DNA from: Candidatus Sumerlaeota bacterium | GTDB taxonomy: Bacteria; Sumerlaeota; Sumerlaeia; JADFCT01 | Direction: 5' to 3' | DNA: 64,000 nt | NCBI GenBank assembly: GCA_026398575.1 | Contig: JAPLSP010000009.1 | Span: 1 to 64,000, forward strand | Shown here: piece after piece, positions 55,018 to 63,009 of the stretch | Position numbering within the stretch: position 1 is the first letter of the stretch | How the letters are laid out: each line of letters opens with the position of its first letter | Program-made: the position numbers and the translations under genes | The notes under the pieces: model-generated | Told to the model about the DNA's origin: nothing | The model's input: only the letters and a program-made list of their open reading frames with translations | The model's database searches: none

Positions 55018-55260
55018 GACTTCCCCAAGCAGTATTGCGCGTTCGTGGGTTCGCGCTCCATGCTGCAACACACGATTGACCGTCTCGCCACGATCGTGCC
55101 GCCGGCTCACATCGTCGTCGTTATTCGCTCGGACCAGCGCAGGTTTTTCGACTGGTGCTCGGTGGCGCCTTTGGAGCAGGTGGAATGGCGCGATTGGGGA
55201 ATGCCCGAGCGGCTCAAAGAGACGCTGGAACGTTTGCCCCAGCCTTCCATGATTCCGATC
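55018..55260 (+). pseudogene. Sugar-phosphate nucleotidyltransferase fragment
   Basis: The frame reads FPKQYCAFVGSRSMLQHTID and VPPAHIVVVIRSDQRR, the PKQ segment and following helix of mannose-1-phosphate guanylyltransferase-like enzymes, then appears to jump to VEWRDWGMPERLKETLERL, like the enzyme's C-terminal end. The N-terminal GGxGxR loop and the middle are missing. The gap 54789-55017 before it holds no gene. Confidence 0.6.
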
Positions 55261-55269
55261 GAATTTCTG

Positions 55270-55344
55270 GAAGCGAGCGTGTTGGCCGTCGGCAGGCGCA
55301 TGTTGCAGAAAGCCGGCTTCGAGGTTTTGACGGCGGCGAACGGC
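55270..55344 (+). pseudogene. Receiver-domain fragment
   Basis: About 25 codons (VLAVGRRMLQKAGFEVLTAANG) match the second helix and strand of a response-regulator receiver, as in the C-terminal receiver of a hybrid kinase. It is fused in frame to the preceding nucleotidyltransferase fragment and cut off where the opposite-strand LuxR fragment begins. Confidence 0.65.
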
Positions 55345-55791
55345 TTGGCGCATCAGTTCCGCGCCATCGCGCAAATTCAATTTTTTCTTGATGCTTTCGC
55401 GGTGCGTCTCAACCGTCTTCGGGCTCAAGTGCAGGTTTTCGGCCACCTGACGCGTGCCCAATCCCTTGCCGATTAGCTGGATGACTTCCAACTCGCGGTC
55501 CGACAGCGTTTCCATCAGGGGACGATCGTCTTCCGGTTTCCCATAGGCGAGGCGCGACATCATGCGCTCGGTCATTTGCGGACTCAGGAAGACCTTGCCC
55601 GCCAGCAAAGAGCGGATGGCCAGAACGATCTTGTCGGACGCTTCCTCTTTGCTGACGTATCCCATGGCGCCGGCGTGCAAGGCGCGCTCGGCGAACGTGT
55701 TTTCGTCATGCATCGAAGATACAAGCAGTCGGGCTGCGCTGTTCATCGCGCGCATCTGCTTGAGCAGTTCGATCCCGCTGCCACCCAAGCC
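55339..55791 (-). pseudogene. NarL/LuxR-type response regulator, 5' truncated
   Basis: About 150 codons: the second half of a receiver (GGSGIELLKQM, LVSSMHDENTFAERALHAGA, YVSKEEASDKI) and a full LuxR-type HTH (LSDRELEVIQLIGKGLGTRQ, LSPKTVETHRESIKKKLNL). The first 55-60 residues with the phospho-acceptor are missing, and the C-terminus runs into the opposite-strand receiver fragment at 55339. Confidence 0.8.
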
Positions 55792-55803
55792 CCTACCTAG
55801 ATT

Positions 55804-56136
55804 TGGGGAACGACGACGCCGACTGCGCACAGCGGCGATCTGTGCTTCCCGCATGTTTATATGCCGAACCAATGGCCGGACAGCCCGGACCTGAGCGGCG
55901 CCAGCCCCGTGAGCCGGTGGGACGATGGTCCCTGGTTCTGGCCACCGCTGACGACCGACGCAGGTTTGATCCATGGGGAGATCATAGATCCCGCGACCGG
56001 GTATCGGACGCCTGGGACGCCCAACCCATCCCTCGTGCCGGAAGCCTTCATGGACACTCCCATCGTCAACGGCGCCGCCTGTCCCTATGTCACGCTGCAG
56101 CGCAAGGCCTACCGCTTCCGTATCCTGAACGCCTGC
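55804..56136 (+). pseudogene. Multicopper oxidase fragment
   Basis: GDLCFPHVYMPNQ, WDDGPWFWPP, and EAFMDTPIVNGAACPYVTLQ with KAYRFRILNAC match an internal stretch of CotA/bilirubin-oxidase-like multicopper oxidases. The copper-binding His clusters at both ends are absent. It begins just beyond the LuxR fragment boundary and ends in a hairpin. Confidence 0.75.
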
Positions 56137-56151
56137 AAATGGGGGAATGGC

Positions 56152-56200
56152 TTATCGGGGATTTCCCTACCTGCGCACGAGGGAAATCTCCGATAAGGGA
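56152..56200. repeat. Hairpin at the end of the fragment pile-up
   Basis: CTTATCGGGGATTTCCCT pairs with AGGGAAATCTCCGATAAG (18 bp, one G-T) around ACCTGCGCACG. It ends the oxidase fragment. The rest of 56201-56410 holds a promoter and leader but no gene. Confidence 0.8.
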
Positions 56201-56264
56201 TTCAGCGATCTGCGGATATGGTTTGGATTTGTTCCCCCCCCGCCGACTGTTTATAAACTCGTCC

Positions 56265-56294
56265 TTGACAGATGTGCGGGAACTCCATTATAAT
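56265..56294 (+). promoter_or_regulatory. Consensus sigma-70-type promoter
   Basis: TTGACA (56265-56270) and TATAAT (56289-56294) match both consensus hexamers exactly with an 18-base spacer. It reads into the ferredoxin-wrbA-superoxide dismutase run, leaving a leader of about 110 bases. Confidence 0.8.
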
Positions 56295-56410
56295 CCTTAA
56301 GCTAGAGTGGCTGGCTTCGTCCCGCAAAGAGGCTGCAATACATCAAATTTGAAGGGCAAGGCGAAGAATGCCAATGGGACATCATACCTTGAGCAAAGGA
56401 GACCCGTTAC

Positions 56411-56599
56411 ATGAAAGCAATCGTAGATCCGGACACCTGCACAGGCTGTGGATTGTGTGTGGAGATTTGCCCGGAAGTTTTTGAAATGAAAGACGAAGTA
56501 GCGGTTGCGAAAGCCGGGATGGTTCCAGTAGAAAAGCAAGACACCTGCCGCGAGGCGAAGGACAGCTGCCCCGTCGAGGCGATCTCAATTCAGGAATAG
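56411..56599 (+). CDS. Ferredoxin (single-cluster type)
   Basis: 62 residues: [12 protein letters not shown] plus a distant C...CPVEAI supply the ligands of one [4Fe-4S] (or [3Fe-4S]) cluster, as in small Thermotoga- and Desulfovibrio-type ferredoxins. A cytosolic electron carrier. AAAGGAG lies upstream; wrbA follows after 16 bases in the same operon. Confidence 0.93.
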   Translation: MKAIVDPDTCTGCGLCVEICPEVFEMKDEVAVAKAGMVPVEKQDTCREAKDSCPVEAISIQE

Positions 56600-56615
56600 G
56601 AAGGAGCCCCGGATC

Positions 56616-57239
56616 ATGGGCCCGAAAATTCAGGTCGTGTTTTACAGCATGTACGGCCACGTCTATAAGATGGCCGAAGCGATTGCGGAAGGCGCCCGCA
56701 GTGTGGCGGGAGCGGAAGTTTCTCTCTATCAAGTCGCGGAACTGATCCCGGATGAAGCCTTGGAAAAGAGCGGCGCCAAGGCGGCCCGGGCGGCGTTTGC
56801 GCATGTGCCTCTGGCCGATCCGAACCGGCTCGCTGAAGCCGACGCCATTCTCTTCGGCACGCCGACATGTTTCGGCAACATGTGCGCGCAGATGCGCAAT
56901 TTCATGGATCGCACCACGCAGCTGTGGCTCAAAGGCGCGCTGATCGGCAAGGTCGGCAGCGTCTTCGTGAGCACGGCCTCGCAGCACGGCGGACAGGAAA
57001 CGACGATCACCAGTTTCCACAGCACGCTGCTGCATCACGGCATGATCATTGTGGGGATTCCGTATTCCGAACCGCGCCTCGTCAATATGAAGGAAATCAC
57101 CGGCGGCACTCCTTATGGCGCCAGCACTCTGGCCGATGTTGACGGATCGAGGCGCCCGAGCGAGAATGAATTGGCGATCGCCCGGTTCCAGGGCAAGCAT
57201 GTGGCGGAGATCGCAAAGAAGCTCATCTCAGCGAAGTAA
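56616..57239 (+). CDS. wrbA: NAD(P)H:quinone oxidoreductase, WrbA type
   Basis: 207 residues of the flavodoxin-like WrbA family: [19 protein letters not shown] binds the FMN phosphate, [18 protein letters not shown] and [12 protein letters not shown] the flavin ring. Two-electron reduction of quinones avoids semiquinone radicals, which fits its place between a ferredoxin and a superoxide dismutase. AAGGAG lies before the ATG. Confidence 0.95.
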   Translation: MGPKIQVVFYSMYGHVYKMAEAIAEGARSVAGAEVSLYQVAELIPDEALEKSGAKAARAAFAHVPLADPNRLAEADAILFGTPTCFGNMCAQMRNFMDRTTQLWLKGALIGKVGSVFVSTASQHGGQETTITSFHSTLLHHGMIIVGIPYSEPRLVNMKEITGGTPYGASTLADVDGSRRPSENELAIARFQGKHVAEIAKKLISAK

Positions 57240-57402
57240 GCGTAATCATTATTTGAAGGAAGGAATAGAAATATGAAGTTGCTATGCGCCGTCACCGGCG
57301 CGATGAATATTCGCCGTTGATAGATAATGGCATGTTCCGACAGATAAATAGAAAGCAATTTTTTGCGCCCATAAACATTCCAAGAGGAAGGGAGAAGATG
57401 AA

Positions 57403-58089
57403 ATGAGTTTGAGCATTGTAGAGTTTCGGTGGGTAAAGTTGGCCTTGTCGCCGTTGGTGGGGCTGGCTCTGGCGAGCGGAGCGGCCGAGCCGGCGCCTGT
57501 GATCCAGCTGCCGCAGTTGCCCTATTCTCAGGATGCGTTGGAGCCCTTTATTTCGTCCCGGACGATCAGCTTCCATTACGGCAGGCATCACCAGACTTAT
57601 GTGGACAACCTGAACAAACTGATCGCCGGCACGCCGCTGGCCGAGCAGCCGCTGGAGAAAATCATCCAGCAAACCTCCGGCGTGGCGGATAAGACGGCGG
57701 TCTTCAACAACGCCGCCCAGGTCTGGAACCATACCTTTTTCTGGCAAAGCATGAAGCCCAACGGCGACGGCAAGCCGTCGGGACGCCTGGCGCAGATGAT
57801 TGATAAATCCTTCGGCAGTCTTGACAAGTTCAAAAGCGCCTTCGTGGCCGACGCCCTCGCGCAGTTCGGCAGCGGCTGGGTCTGGCTTGTTCAGGACAGC
57901 GATCAGCTGAAAATCGTCAAGACATCGAACGCCGATTCGCCGCTGGCGCACGGGCAAAACGCCCTTCTTACCTGCGACATCTGGGAGCACGCCTACTATC
58001 TGGACTACCAGAACCGGCGCAAGGATTTCGTGGAGGCGTTTGTGAACCATCTGGCCAACTGGGAATTCGCGGCGTCCAGATTGAAGTGA
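57403..58089 (+). CDS. Exported Fe/Mn superoxide dismutase
   Basis: 228 residues. An N-terminal signal-like helix (KLALSPLVGLALASGAAEPA) precedes a standard Fe/Mn-SOD: LPYSQDALEPFISSRTISFH, HYGRHHQTYVDNLN (metal His), VWNHTFFWQSM (second His), and CDIWEHAYYLDYQNRR (Asp and third His). Export suggests defence against superoxide outside the cytoplasm, or removal at the membrane. It follows ferredoxin and WrbA, and the 3' end of a bacterioferritin gene is attached directly after it. Confidence 0.93.
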   Translation: MSLSIVEFRWVKLALSPLVGLALASGAAEPAPVIQLPQLPYSQDALEPFISSRTISFHYGRHHQTYVDNLNKLIAGTPLAEQPLEKIIQQTSGVADKTAVFNNAAQVWNHTFFWQSMKPNGDGKPSGRLAQMIDKSFGSLDKFKSAFVADALAQFGSGWVWLVQDSDQLKIVKTSNADSPLAHGQNALLTCDIWEHAYYLDYQNRRKDFVEAFVNHLANWEFAASRLK

Positions 58090-58090
58090 C

Positions 58091-58219
58091 GCGGCCAAGG
58101 AAATGCTGGAAGGCATTTTGAAGGACGAAGACGGCCACGTCAACGAGATCGAAGAGAAGTTGGATCAGATCAGCCAGATCAGCATCCAGCACTTCCTTAC
58201 GACTCAGATCGGGGAATAA
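58091..58219 (+). pseudogene. Bacterioferritin 3' remnant
   Basis: One base after the dismutase stop the sequence reads KEMLEGILKDEDGHVNEIEE and KLDQISQISIQHFLTTQIGE, the last helices and tail of a bacterioferritin/ferritin-like protein (including the ExxH-type metal ligands in the final helix), then stops. The first ~110 residues are absent and it has no start signal. Confidence 0.8.
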
Positions 58220-58245
58220 GGCGCTTTGTCCGGAGATTGAATTGG

Positions 58246-58315
58246 AATCGCGCGCGAGATGTTTTCGGCGCGGAGTACACATATACTCCGAGCAGAAAGC
58301 GTTTCGCGCGCGATT
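58246..58315. terminator. Nested hairpin between convergent genes
   Basis: AATCGCGCGCGA (58246-58257) pairs with TCGCGCGCGATT (58304-58315), enclosing a second stem CGGAGTA/TACTCCG. It lies between the bacterioferritin remnant and the end of the minus-strand glycosyltransferase, so it could terminate both. Confidence 0.6.
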
Positions 58316-59571
58316 TATTTGCGGGGCGCTATTGATTGATAGAGCGATTCAATTCGGTCCACCGCGCTCTTCCATGAAAATCTCCGCGCGGCCAGTTCGC
58401 GGGCGCGCAGGGCGCTGCTGCGGCGCAGGTCATCGTCTTCAAGCAGACGGACCATCGCCGCCGCGAAGGCCGTGACGTCGCCACCGGAGACAACTATCCC
58501 GGCGCCTGCTTCCCCCACCTCCGGGACATGGCATTCCTCCGAGATCGCCATCGGCAGCCCGGCGGCCAGCGCCTCCAGCACCGTCATCGGCAATCCTTCG
58601 TCATAAGAAAAGAGCGCCAGGATTCCGGCGTCGCGATAGAGGAGTCGTATTTCCGGCGCCGTGAGCTCGCCCGTGAAGAGGACGCTTTGGGTAAGCCCCA
58701 ATTCCCTCGCGCGCGCTTCGAGCCGCCCCCGCATTCCTTCGTCCGGACCGGCCAGGACGAGGAGGGCTTCCGGGATTTTTGCGCGCGCAAGATGAAACGC
58801 TTCGAGCAGGCGATCCACTCCCTTGATGCGTTCGAGCCGCCCCGCATAAGCGATCAGCGGACGTCCGGAGGCGATCCCATACTTGCGGCGAAAGGCGCCT
58901 GGCTCTTCCCCTTCGAGCGCTTGGAACAGCGCCGGATCAACGCCATTGGGGATGACGGCGATGCGCTCGGCGCGCGCGCCCAGCTTCAGGTACTCCCGCT
59001 TCTCGAATTCCGTCAGCGCGATTAGCCCTGCCGCGTCGCGCAGCACGCGCTTCTCATAGAGAGCGAAAAAAGCAATCTTGCTCCATCGCCGCTGCCGCCG
59101 CCGCGCCGAATCCAACGCCGAATGCGCCTGATAAATGTATGGCACGCCCGCTCGCAGGGCCGCCGCGCGCGCCTGAACGCCCGTCCACGAAAATCCGCAC
59201 GAGGTATGGACCACGTCGAATTCCTTGATCCGCGTTTGGAGGGCGCCTCCCAGCGACGGCGCGAAATAAGGCGCATACTGCCCGCCCCAATGCCCAAACC
59301 GCTCGACCGCGAATCCTTCCTTGGATTCTTTTTTAGGAACCACGATCCCTTCCTTGGATTCCCTTATTGGGATTGCGATCCCCTTCATGATTTCCTTTTC
59401 CGAATACGGCGCGTCATCTCTCTTTGCCGTGCTTCCGCGGACGTCGGTTGTGAAAACCGTCAATTCATGCCCGCGCGCAGCGAGCCGCCGGGTTACTTCA
59501 AACGTCGTCCGTACCGGCCCGCCATACACCCAGGCCGGCGCAAAAAAAGGAATGATATGCAGAATCTTCAT
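58315..59571 (-). CDS. GT4 family glycosyltransferase
   Basis: 418 residues. The N-terminal GGPVRTTFEVTRRLAARGHEL and the C-terminal YAGRLERIKGVDRLLEAF and SYDEGLPMTVLEALAAGLP (ExxxGxP donor-sugar motif) are typical GT-B glycosyltransferases of family 4, building exopolysaccharide or lipid-linked glycans. A short in-frame peptide repeat (GIAIPIRESKEG, then GIVVPKKESKEG) at about residues 64-92 lies in a loop of the acceptor-binding domain. Confidence 0.92.
   Translation of the reverse strand: MKILHIIPFFAPAWVYGGPVRTTFEVTRRLAARGHELTVFTTDVRGSTAKRDDAPYSEKEIMKGIAIPIRESKEGIVVPKKESKEGFAVERFGHWGGQYAPYFAPSLGGALQTRIKEFDVVHTSCGFSWTGVQARAAALRAGVPYIYQAHSALDSARRRQRRWSKIAFFALYEKRVLRDAAGLIALTEFEKREYLKLGARAERIAVIPNGVDPALFQALEGEEPGAFRRKYGIASGRPLIAYAGRLERIKGVDRLLEAFHLARAKIPEALLVLAGPDEGMRGRLEARARELGLTQSVLFTGELTAPEIRLLYRDAGILALFSYDEGLPMTVLEALAAGLPMAISEECHVPEVGEAGAGIVVSGGDVTAFAAAMVRLLEDDDLRRSSALRARELAARRFSWKSAVDRIESLYQSIAPRK
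59313..59395 (-). repeat. In-frame 33-base repeat in the GT4 gene
   Basis: Two and a half copies of a unit translated roughly KEGIVVPKKES, in the glycosyltransferase N-terminal domain. The units are in frame (11 codons). Confidence 0.75.
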
Positions 59572-59647
59572 CGGTTGACCGCAGCGCGCCAGAATCTGTA
59601 CATTCGAAATTGTTCCATTGTCCCCCTTGCGTCAAGCGCAGAATTCC

Positions 59648-59710
59648 CCACTGCGAGCGCCACTGCGAGCGCCACTGGGAACGCTACTGGGAGCGCCACT
59701 GGGAGCGCCG
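59648..59710. repeat. ACTGGGAGCGCC 12-mer array
   Basis: Five tandem 12-base units (CACTGCGAGCGC/CACTGGGAGCGC) upstream of the glycosyltransferase gene, ending in the palindrome GCGCCGGCATCTCTGCCGGC. Confidence 0.88.
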
Positions 59711-59869
59711 GCATCTCTGCCGGCGCATGCATCACAAATAGCATCACAAAAGCAAACAAGACCACGCCCCCCTCCCCATCATCTCATGCTGTCATCCCAT
59801 GCTTTCTCATTGACTCCCAGCCGCTTTACCCGTCACGCTTGGAGCCGGCGAAGACAGGATTCTGTTCGG

Positions 59870-59988
59870 TCCAGATCGCGACAGATAACTTCAGATCGCG
59901 ACAGATAACTCCAGATCGCGAGAGATAGCTTCAGATCGCCACAGATCATTCCAGATCGTCAAAGATCCCTCCAAATCGTCCCAAATCC
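59870..59988. repeat. CAGATCGCGACAGATAACTT 20-mer array
   Basis: Six 20-base units, each made of two related decamers, perfect at the left and progressively degenerate to the right, ending 20 bases before the AGGAG of the SGNH hydrolase gene. The gene-free stretch 59572-60013 contains only this and the 12-mer array. Confidence 0.92.
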
Positions 59989-60013
59989 CAAACAAAAACA
60001 GGAGTTCATTCCC

Positions 60014-60847
60014 ATGATGCTCGAAGTGAAACGAATGCGGAATCTTGGGCTGGCGGCAGCGATGGCCGCATTGTGCGCGATATTTTCGGCCGGCGCCTTC
60101 GCACAAGACGCTCCCGCGAAAAAAGAAAAAGCGCCAACCGCGAAAGCCGCTGCCGACGCCAAGGACGCCAAGTCCAAGGACGGCGTAGCCAAGGATGCAA
60201 AGTCCCAGGACGCCGCCGCCAAGACCGCTAAGAAACCCGATCCCGCGATGGCGCCCATCACCGACGATCCCAATCTGCCGCGCGTCCTGCTGATCGGCGA
60301 TTCCATTTCGATTGGCTACACTCTCCCGACTCGCGATCTGCTCAAGGGCAAAGCCAACGTCCATCGCATTCTGGAAAACGGCGCCTCGACGCGCGAAGGC
60401 CTTGCGAAACTCGATAAGTGGCTGGGCGAAAAAAAATGGGACGTCATCCACTTCAACTGGGGACTGCACGACCTGAAACATATAGTAGGCGCGAAGCTCG
60501 ATCTCAAAGGCGAACAGAATATTTCGCTCGCGGATTACGAGAAGAATTTGCGCGAGCTGGTCAAGCGCCTCAAAGCCACGGGCGCGCAGCTGATCTGGAC
60601 AAGCACGACACCCGTCCCGGCGGGCGCCGACGGCCGCATGACCGGGGACGTTCCGCTTTACAACGCCGTCGCGCTCAAGATCATGCAGGAGAACAACGTG
60701 CCGGTGGACGATCTCTATGCCGTCGTGCAGGCCAAATGCGAGCCGCTTCGCACGTCGGCCAATAACGTCCACTTCAAGCCTGAAGGCTATAAAATCCTGG
60801 CCGAAAGCGCCGCCGCCTCGATTGAGGCCGCGCTGAAGAAGAAGTAG
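60014..60847 (+). CDS. Exported SGNH/GDSL hydrolase
   Basis: 277 residues with a signal peptide (LGLAAAMAALCAIFSAGAFA) and an Ala/Lys/Asp-rich linker. The catalytic core has IGDSISIGY (nucleophile Ser), FNWGLHDLK (the block III GxHD), and NNVHFKPEGYKIL (the DxxH-like His block). Such enzymes deacetylate or de-esterify glycans and lipids in the envelope. AGGAG lies upstream. Confidence 0.9.
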   Translation: MMLEVKRMRNLGLAAAMAALCAIFSAGAFAQDAPAKKEKAPTAKAAADAKDAKSKDGVAKDAKSQDAAAKTAKKPDPAMAPITDDPNLPRVLLIGDSISIGYTLPTRDLLKGKANVHRILENGASTREGLAKLDKWLGEKKWDVIHFNWGLHDLKHIVGAKLDLKGEQNISLADYEKNLRELVKRLKATGAQLIWTSTTPVPAGADGRMTGDVPLYNAVALKIMQENNVPVDDLYAVVQAKCEPLRTSANNVHFKPEGYKILAESAAASIEAALKKK

Positions 60848-60905
60848 ATTTTTTTACAAACGCCGTTTAAAAAATTACTCCAAGAGTTTCTGCCATTGAT
60901 TGCGC

Positions 60906-61229
60906 TTATGCGGCGATTTCGATCCCTTCGCGCCGAGCGATTTCGAGGATGGGGCTGCCGCCGTCGGTTTCCCACTCATGTTCGCCGCACGGAATCGGCT
61001 CGATACGCTTGTCGGCAGCGAGCGTTGCCCGCCACATTCTTTTAACCAATCCTATCTCATGTATTTCATCGAATTCAGGAGCAATGACGATGACATCAAT
61101 ATCGCTCCACTCGTGGGCTTCATTCCTTGCAAACGAGCCAAAAAGAATTGCGCGCTTAGCATGTATGCCAACAGCGCTCAGTGCAATAAGATATTGCTTT
61201 AGGATGTCTGCAATAGGCTTTTCAACCAT
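60906..61229 (-). CDS. MNT-type nucleotidyltransferase antitoxin (second module)
   Basis: 107 residues: ILFGSFARNEAHEWSDIDVIVI holds the GSx(10)DxD site. It overlaps the end of the HEPN gene by 31 bases, so the gene order here is HEPN first and MNT second, the reverse of the module at 39537-40273. Confidence 0.88.
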   Translation of the reverse strand: MVEKPIADILKQYLIALSAVGIHAKRAILFGSFARNEAHEWSDIDVIVIAPEFDEIHEIGLVKRMWRATLAADKRIEPIPCGEHEWETDGGSPILEIARREGIEIAA

Positions 61230-61585
61230 AGCCTGATCTCCTCTGCTTTCTTCATGTCCTTTCGGGCGGTTTGCAAATCTATGACCGTTTTGGTGGGCGC
61301 AGGATAACGGCCTTCTCTATTATATTCATCAAATTCTTTCAGGAATTCAATCTGTTCAGGAGAAAGCGGCACTTTGCTTATTTCGGCCAGACGCATCAAA
61401 TTATGGATTTTCGGCGGAATTTCGCATGTGTGTTTGGTCACATGGGCTTTGAGCATTTTCTCCAAAGTTAAATGCGCGAAAAACAAACCTTGCTGAATCT
61501 TCTTCTTTTCAAATAGCGCCAAGACAGCTTCCGCATCATCATCCGATCCATCGCGCCAATACTCAATTTGCCTCTCGACATCCAT
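61199..61585 (-). CDS. HEPN-domain toxin (second module)
   Basis: 128 residues. KKKIQQGLFFAHLTLEKMLKAHVTKHT and PPKIHNLMRLAEI are the characteristic helices of HEPN proteins encoded next to MNT genes. GGGAG lies before the ATG. Of a different HEPN subfamily from the one at 39848. The stretch 61586-61884 upstream contains no gene. Confidence 0.87.
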   Translation of the reverse strand: MDVERQIEYWRDGSDDDAEAVLALFEKKKIQQGLFFAHLTLEKMLKAHVTKHTCEIPPKIHNLMRLAEISKVPLSPEQIEFLKEFDEYNREGRYPAPTKTVIDLQTARKDMKKAEEIRLWLKSLLQTS

Positions 61586-61884
61586 GGCATTTCTCCCTGC
61601 TTTTTTGATTAATGCTTTCAGGCCGCTCGCAATCTAATTACGGGAAGCATACCAAACATTTTCCGGGCTTGGCAATCGGTTTTATTTGAGAAATCATAAG
61701 CGCATAAGGGGATTATTATCAGGCGGAACTCAGGTCCAAGCGCCGTTGGCATGGCGGCATATTCAAGAAAATTATTTGCCCGCCTTTCATCCCAGCAACC
61801 CGGCTTGACTTCCGCGGCGGGGCGGCGTAACCTCTCAAAGTTTTTGCAGCGCAAGATGCTTATCCAAATGCGATTTTTTTTTAC

Positions 61885-63009
61885 ATGGCCAGCAAAAAAC
61901 AACCTGCAATCCTGATGCTTGAAGACGGGCGGTATTTCGAGGGGACGGCGTTCGGCGCGTTCGGCGAATTCTTCGGCGAGATGGTTTTCAACACCAGTAT
62001 CACCGGCTACCAGGAAATCCTGACCGATCCCTCCTACTGCGGACAGATCGTCTGCCTGACCTATCCCCTGATTGGAAATTATGGGGTCAATGCGCAGGAT
62101 GGCGAATCCAAGCGCATCCAGGTAGCGGGGCTGATCGTCAAGGAGCTGTCGCGGCGCGTCAGCAATTTCCGCAGCGAGGAACGGCTCGAAGACTACTTGC
62201 GCCGCAACGGCATCATGGGCGTGGAGGGATTCGACACGCGCGCCCTGGTCCTTCACCTCCGCAATCACGGCGCCATGCGCGCAGCGATTTCGGCGGAGAC
62301 TTCCGACCGCGATGAGTTGCTGCGCCGCGTGCTGCAATCGCCCTCGATGGCCGGGCGCGCGCTGGTGGATGATGTCACCTGCGCGGCGCCTTATGAGTTC
62401 CAATCGAGCCGCCATTATGAGCTCCAAACCGAAGGTCCGGTGTACCGGATCGCCGCCTACGACTATGGGATCAAGCGCAACATCCTCGAACTGATGTGCG
62501 CCGAAGGCCTGAAGCCCATTGTCGTTCCGGCCGGGACCACTTTCGAGCAGATCGAGGCTCTCGCGCCCGACGGCATTTTCCTCTCGAACGGTCCCGGCGA
62601 TCCCGAGCCGCTCGAAGCGATTCACGCTGAAATCCGCAAAATTATTGAGAAATACACCACATTTGGCATTTGCCTGGGACACCAGCTTCTGGGGCTGGCG
62701 CTCGGCGGACAGACCTACAAGCTCAAATTCGGCCATCGCGGCGGCAACCATCCGGTCAAGGACATGAAGACGGGCCGCGTCGCCATCACATCGCAGAATC
62801 ATGGCTTCTGCGTCGCGCCGGATTCGCTGCCCTCATCCGTCGAGATTACCCATTGGAATCTGAACGACAACACCGTCGAGGGTTTCGAGCACAAAGAGCT
62901 GCCTATTTTCTGCGTGCAGTATCATCCCGAGGCTTCGCCGGGTCCGCATGATTCCAGCAATCTGTTTCCCAGGTTTCGCCGGATGATCGAGAAGCATAAA
63001 GGAAAGTGA
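61885..63009 (+). CDS. carA: Carbamoyl-phosphate synthase small subunit
   Basis: 374 residues; the glutaminase half of carbamoyl-phosphate synthase, feeding PyrB (28223) and arginine synthesis. N-terminal domain with MVFNTSITGYQEILTDPSY, then a class I amidotransferase domain with nucleophile Cys in FGICLGHQLLGLALGG and His/Glu in QYHPEASPGPHDS. carB is not seen; an M16-like lipoprotein starts directly after the stop. Confidence 0.97.
   Translation: MASKKQPAILMLEDGRYFEGTAFGAFGEFFGEMVFNTSITGYQEILTDPSYCGQIVCLTYPLIGNYGVNAQDGESKRIQVAGLIVKELSRRVSNFRSEERLEDYLRRNGIMGVEGFDTRALVLHLRNHGAMRAAISAETSDRDELLRRVLQSPSMAGRALVDDVTCAAPYEFQSSRHYELQTEGPVYRIAAYDYGIKRNILELMCAEGLKPIVVPAGTTFEQIEALAPDGIFLSNGPGDPEPLEAIHAEIRKIIEKYTTFGICLGHQLLGLALGGQTYKLKFGHRGGNHPVKDMKTGRVAITSQNHGFCVAPDSLPSSVEITHWNLNDNTVEGFEHKELPIFCVQYHPEASPGPHDSSNLFPRFRRMIEKHKGK

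Noticed and set aside
54907..55974. A single 355-codon minus-strand gene
   Set aside because: Only its central 150 codons are protein-like (the LuxR-type fragment); both flanks are antisense of other fragments.
57273..57320. 15-codon frame MKLLCAVTGAMNIRR with a GGAAGGAA ribosome site before the SOD gene
   Set aside because: Too short to support as a gene; may be another 5' remnant or a leader peptide.
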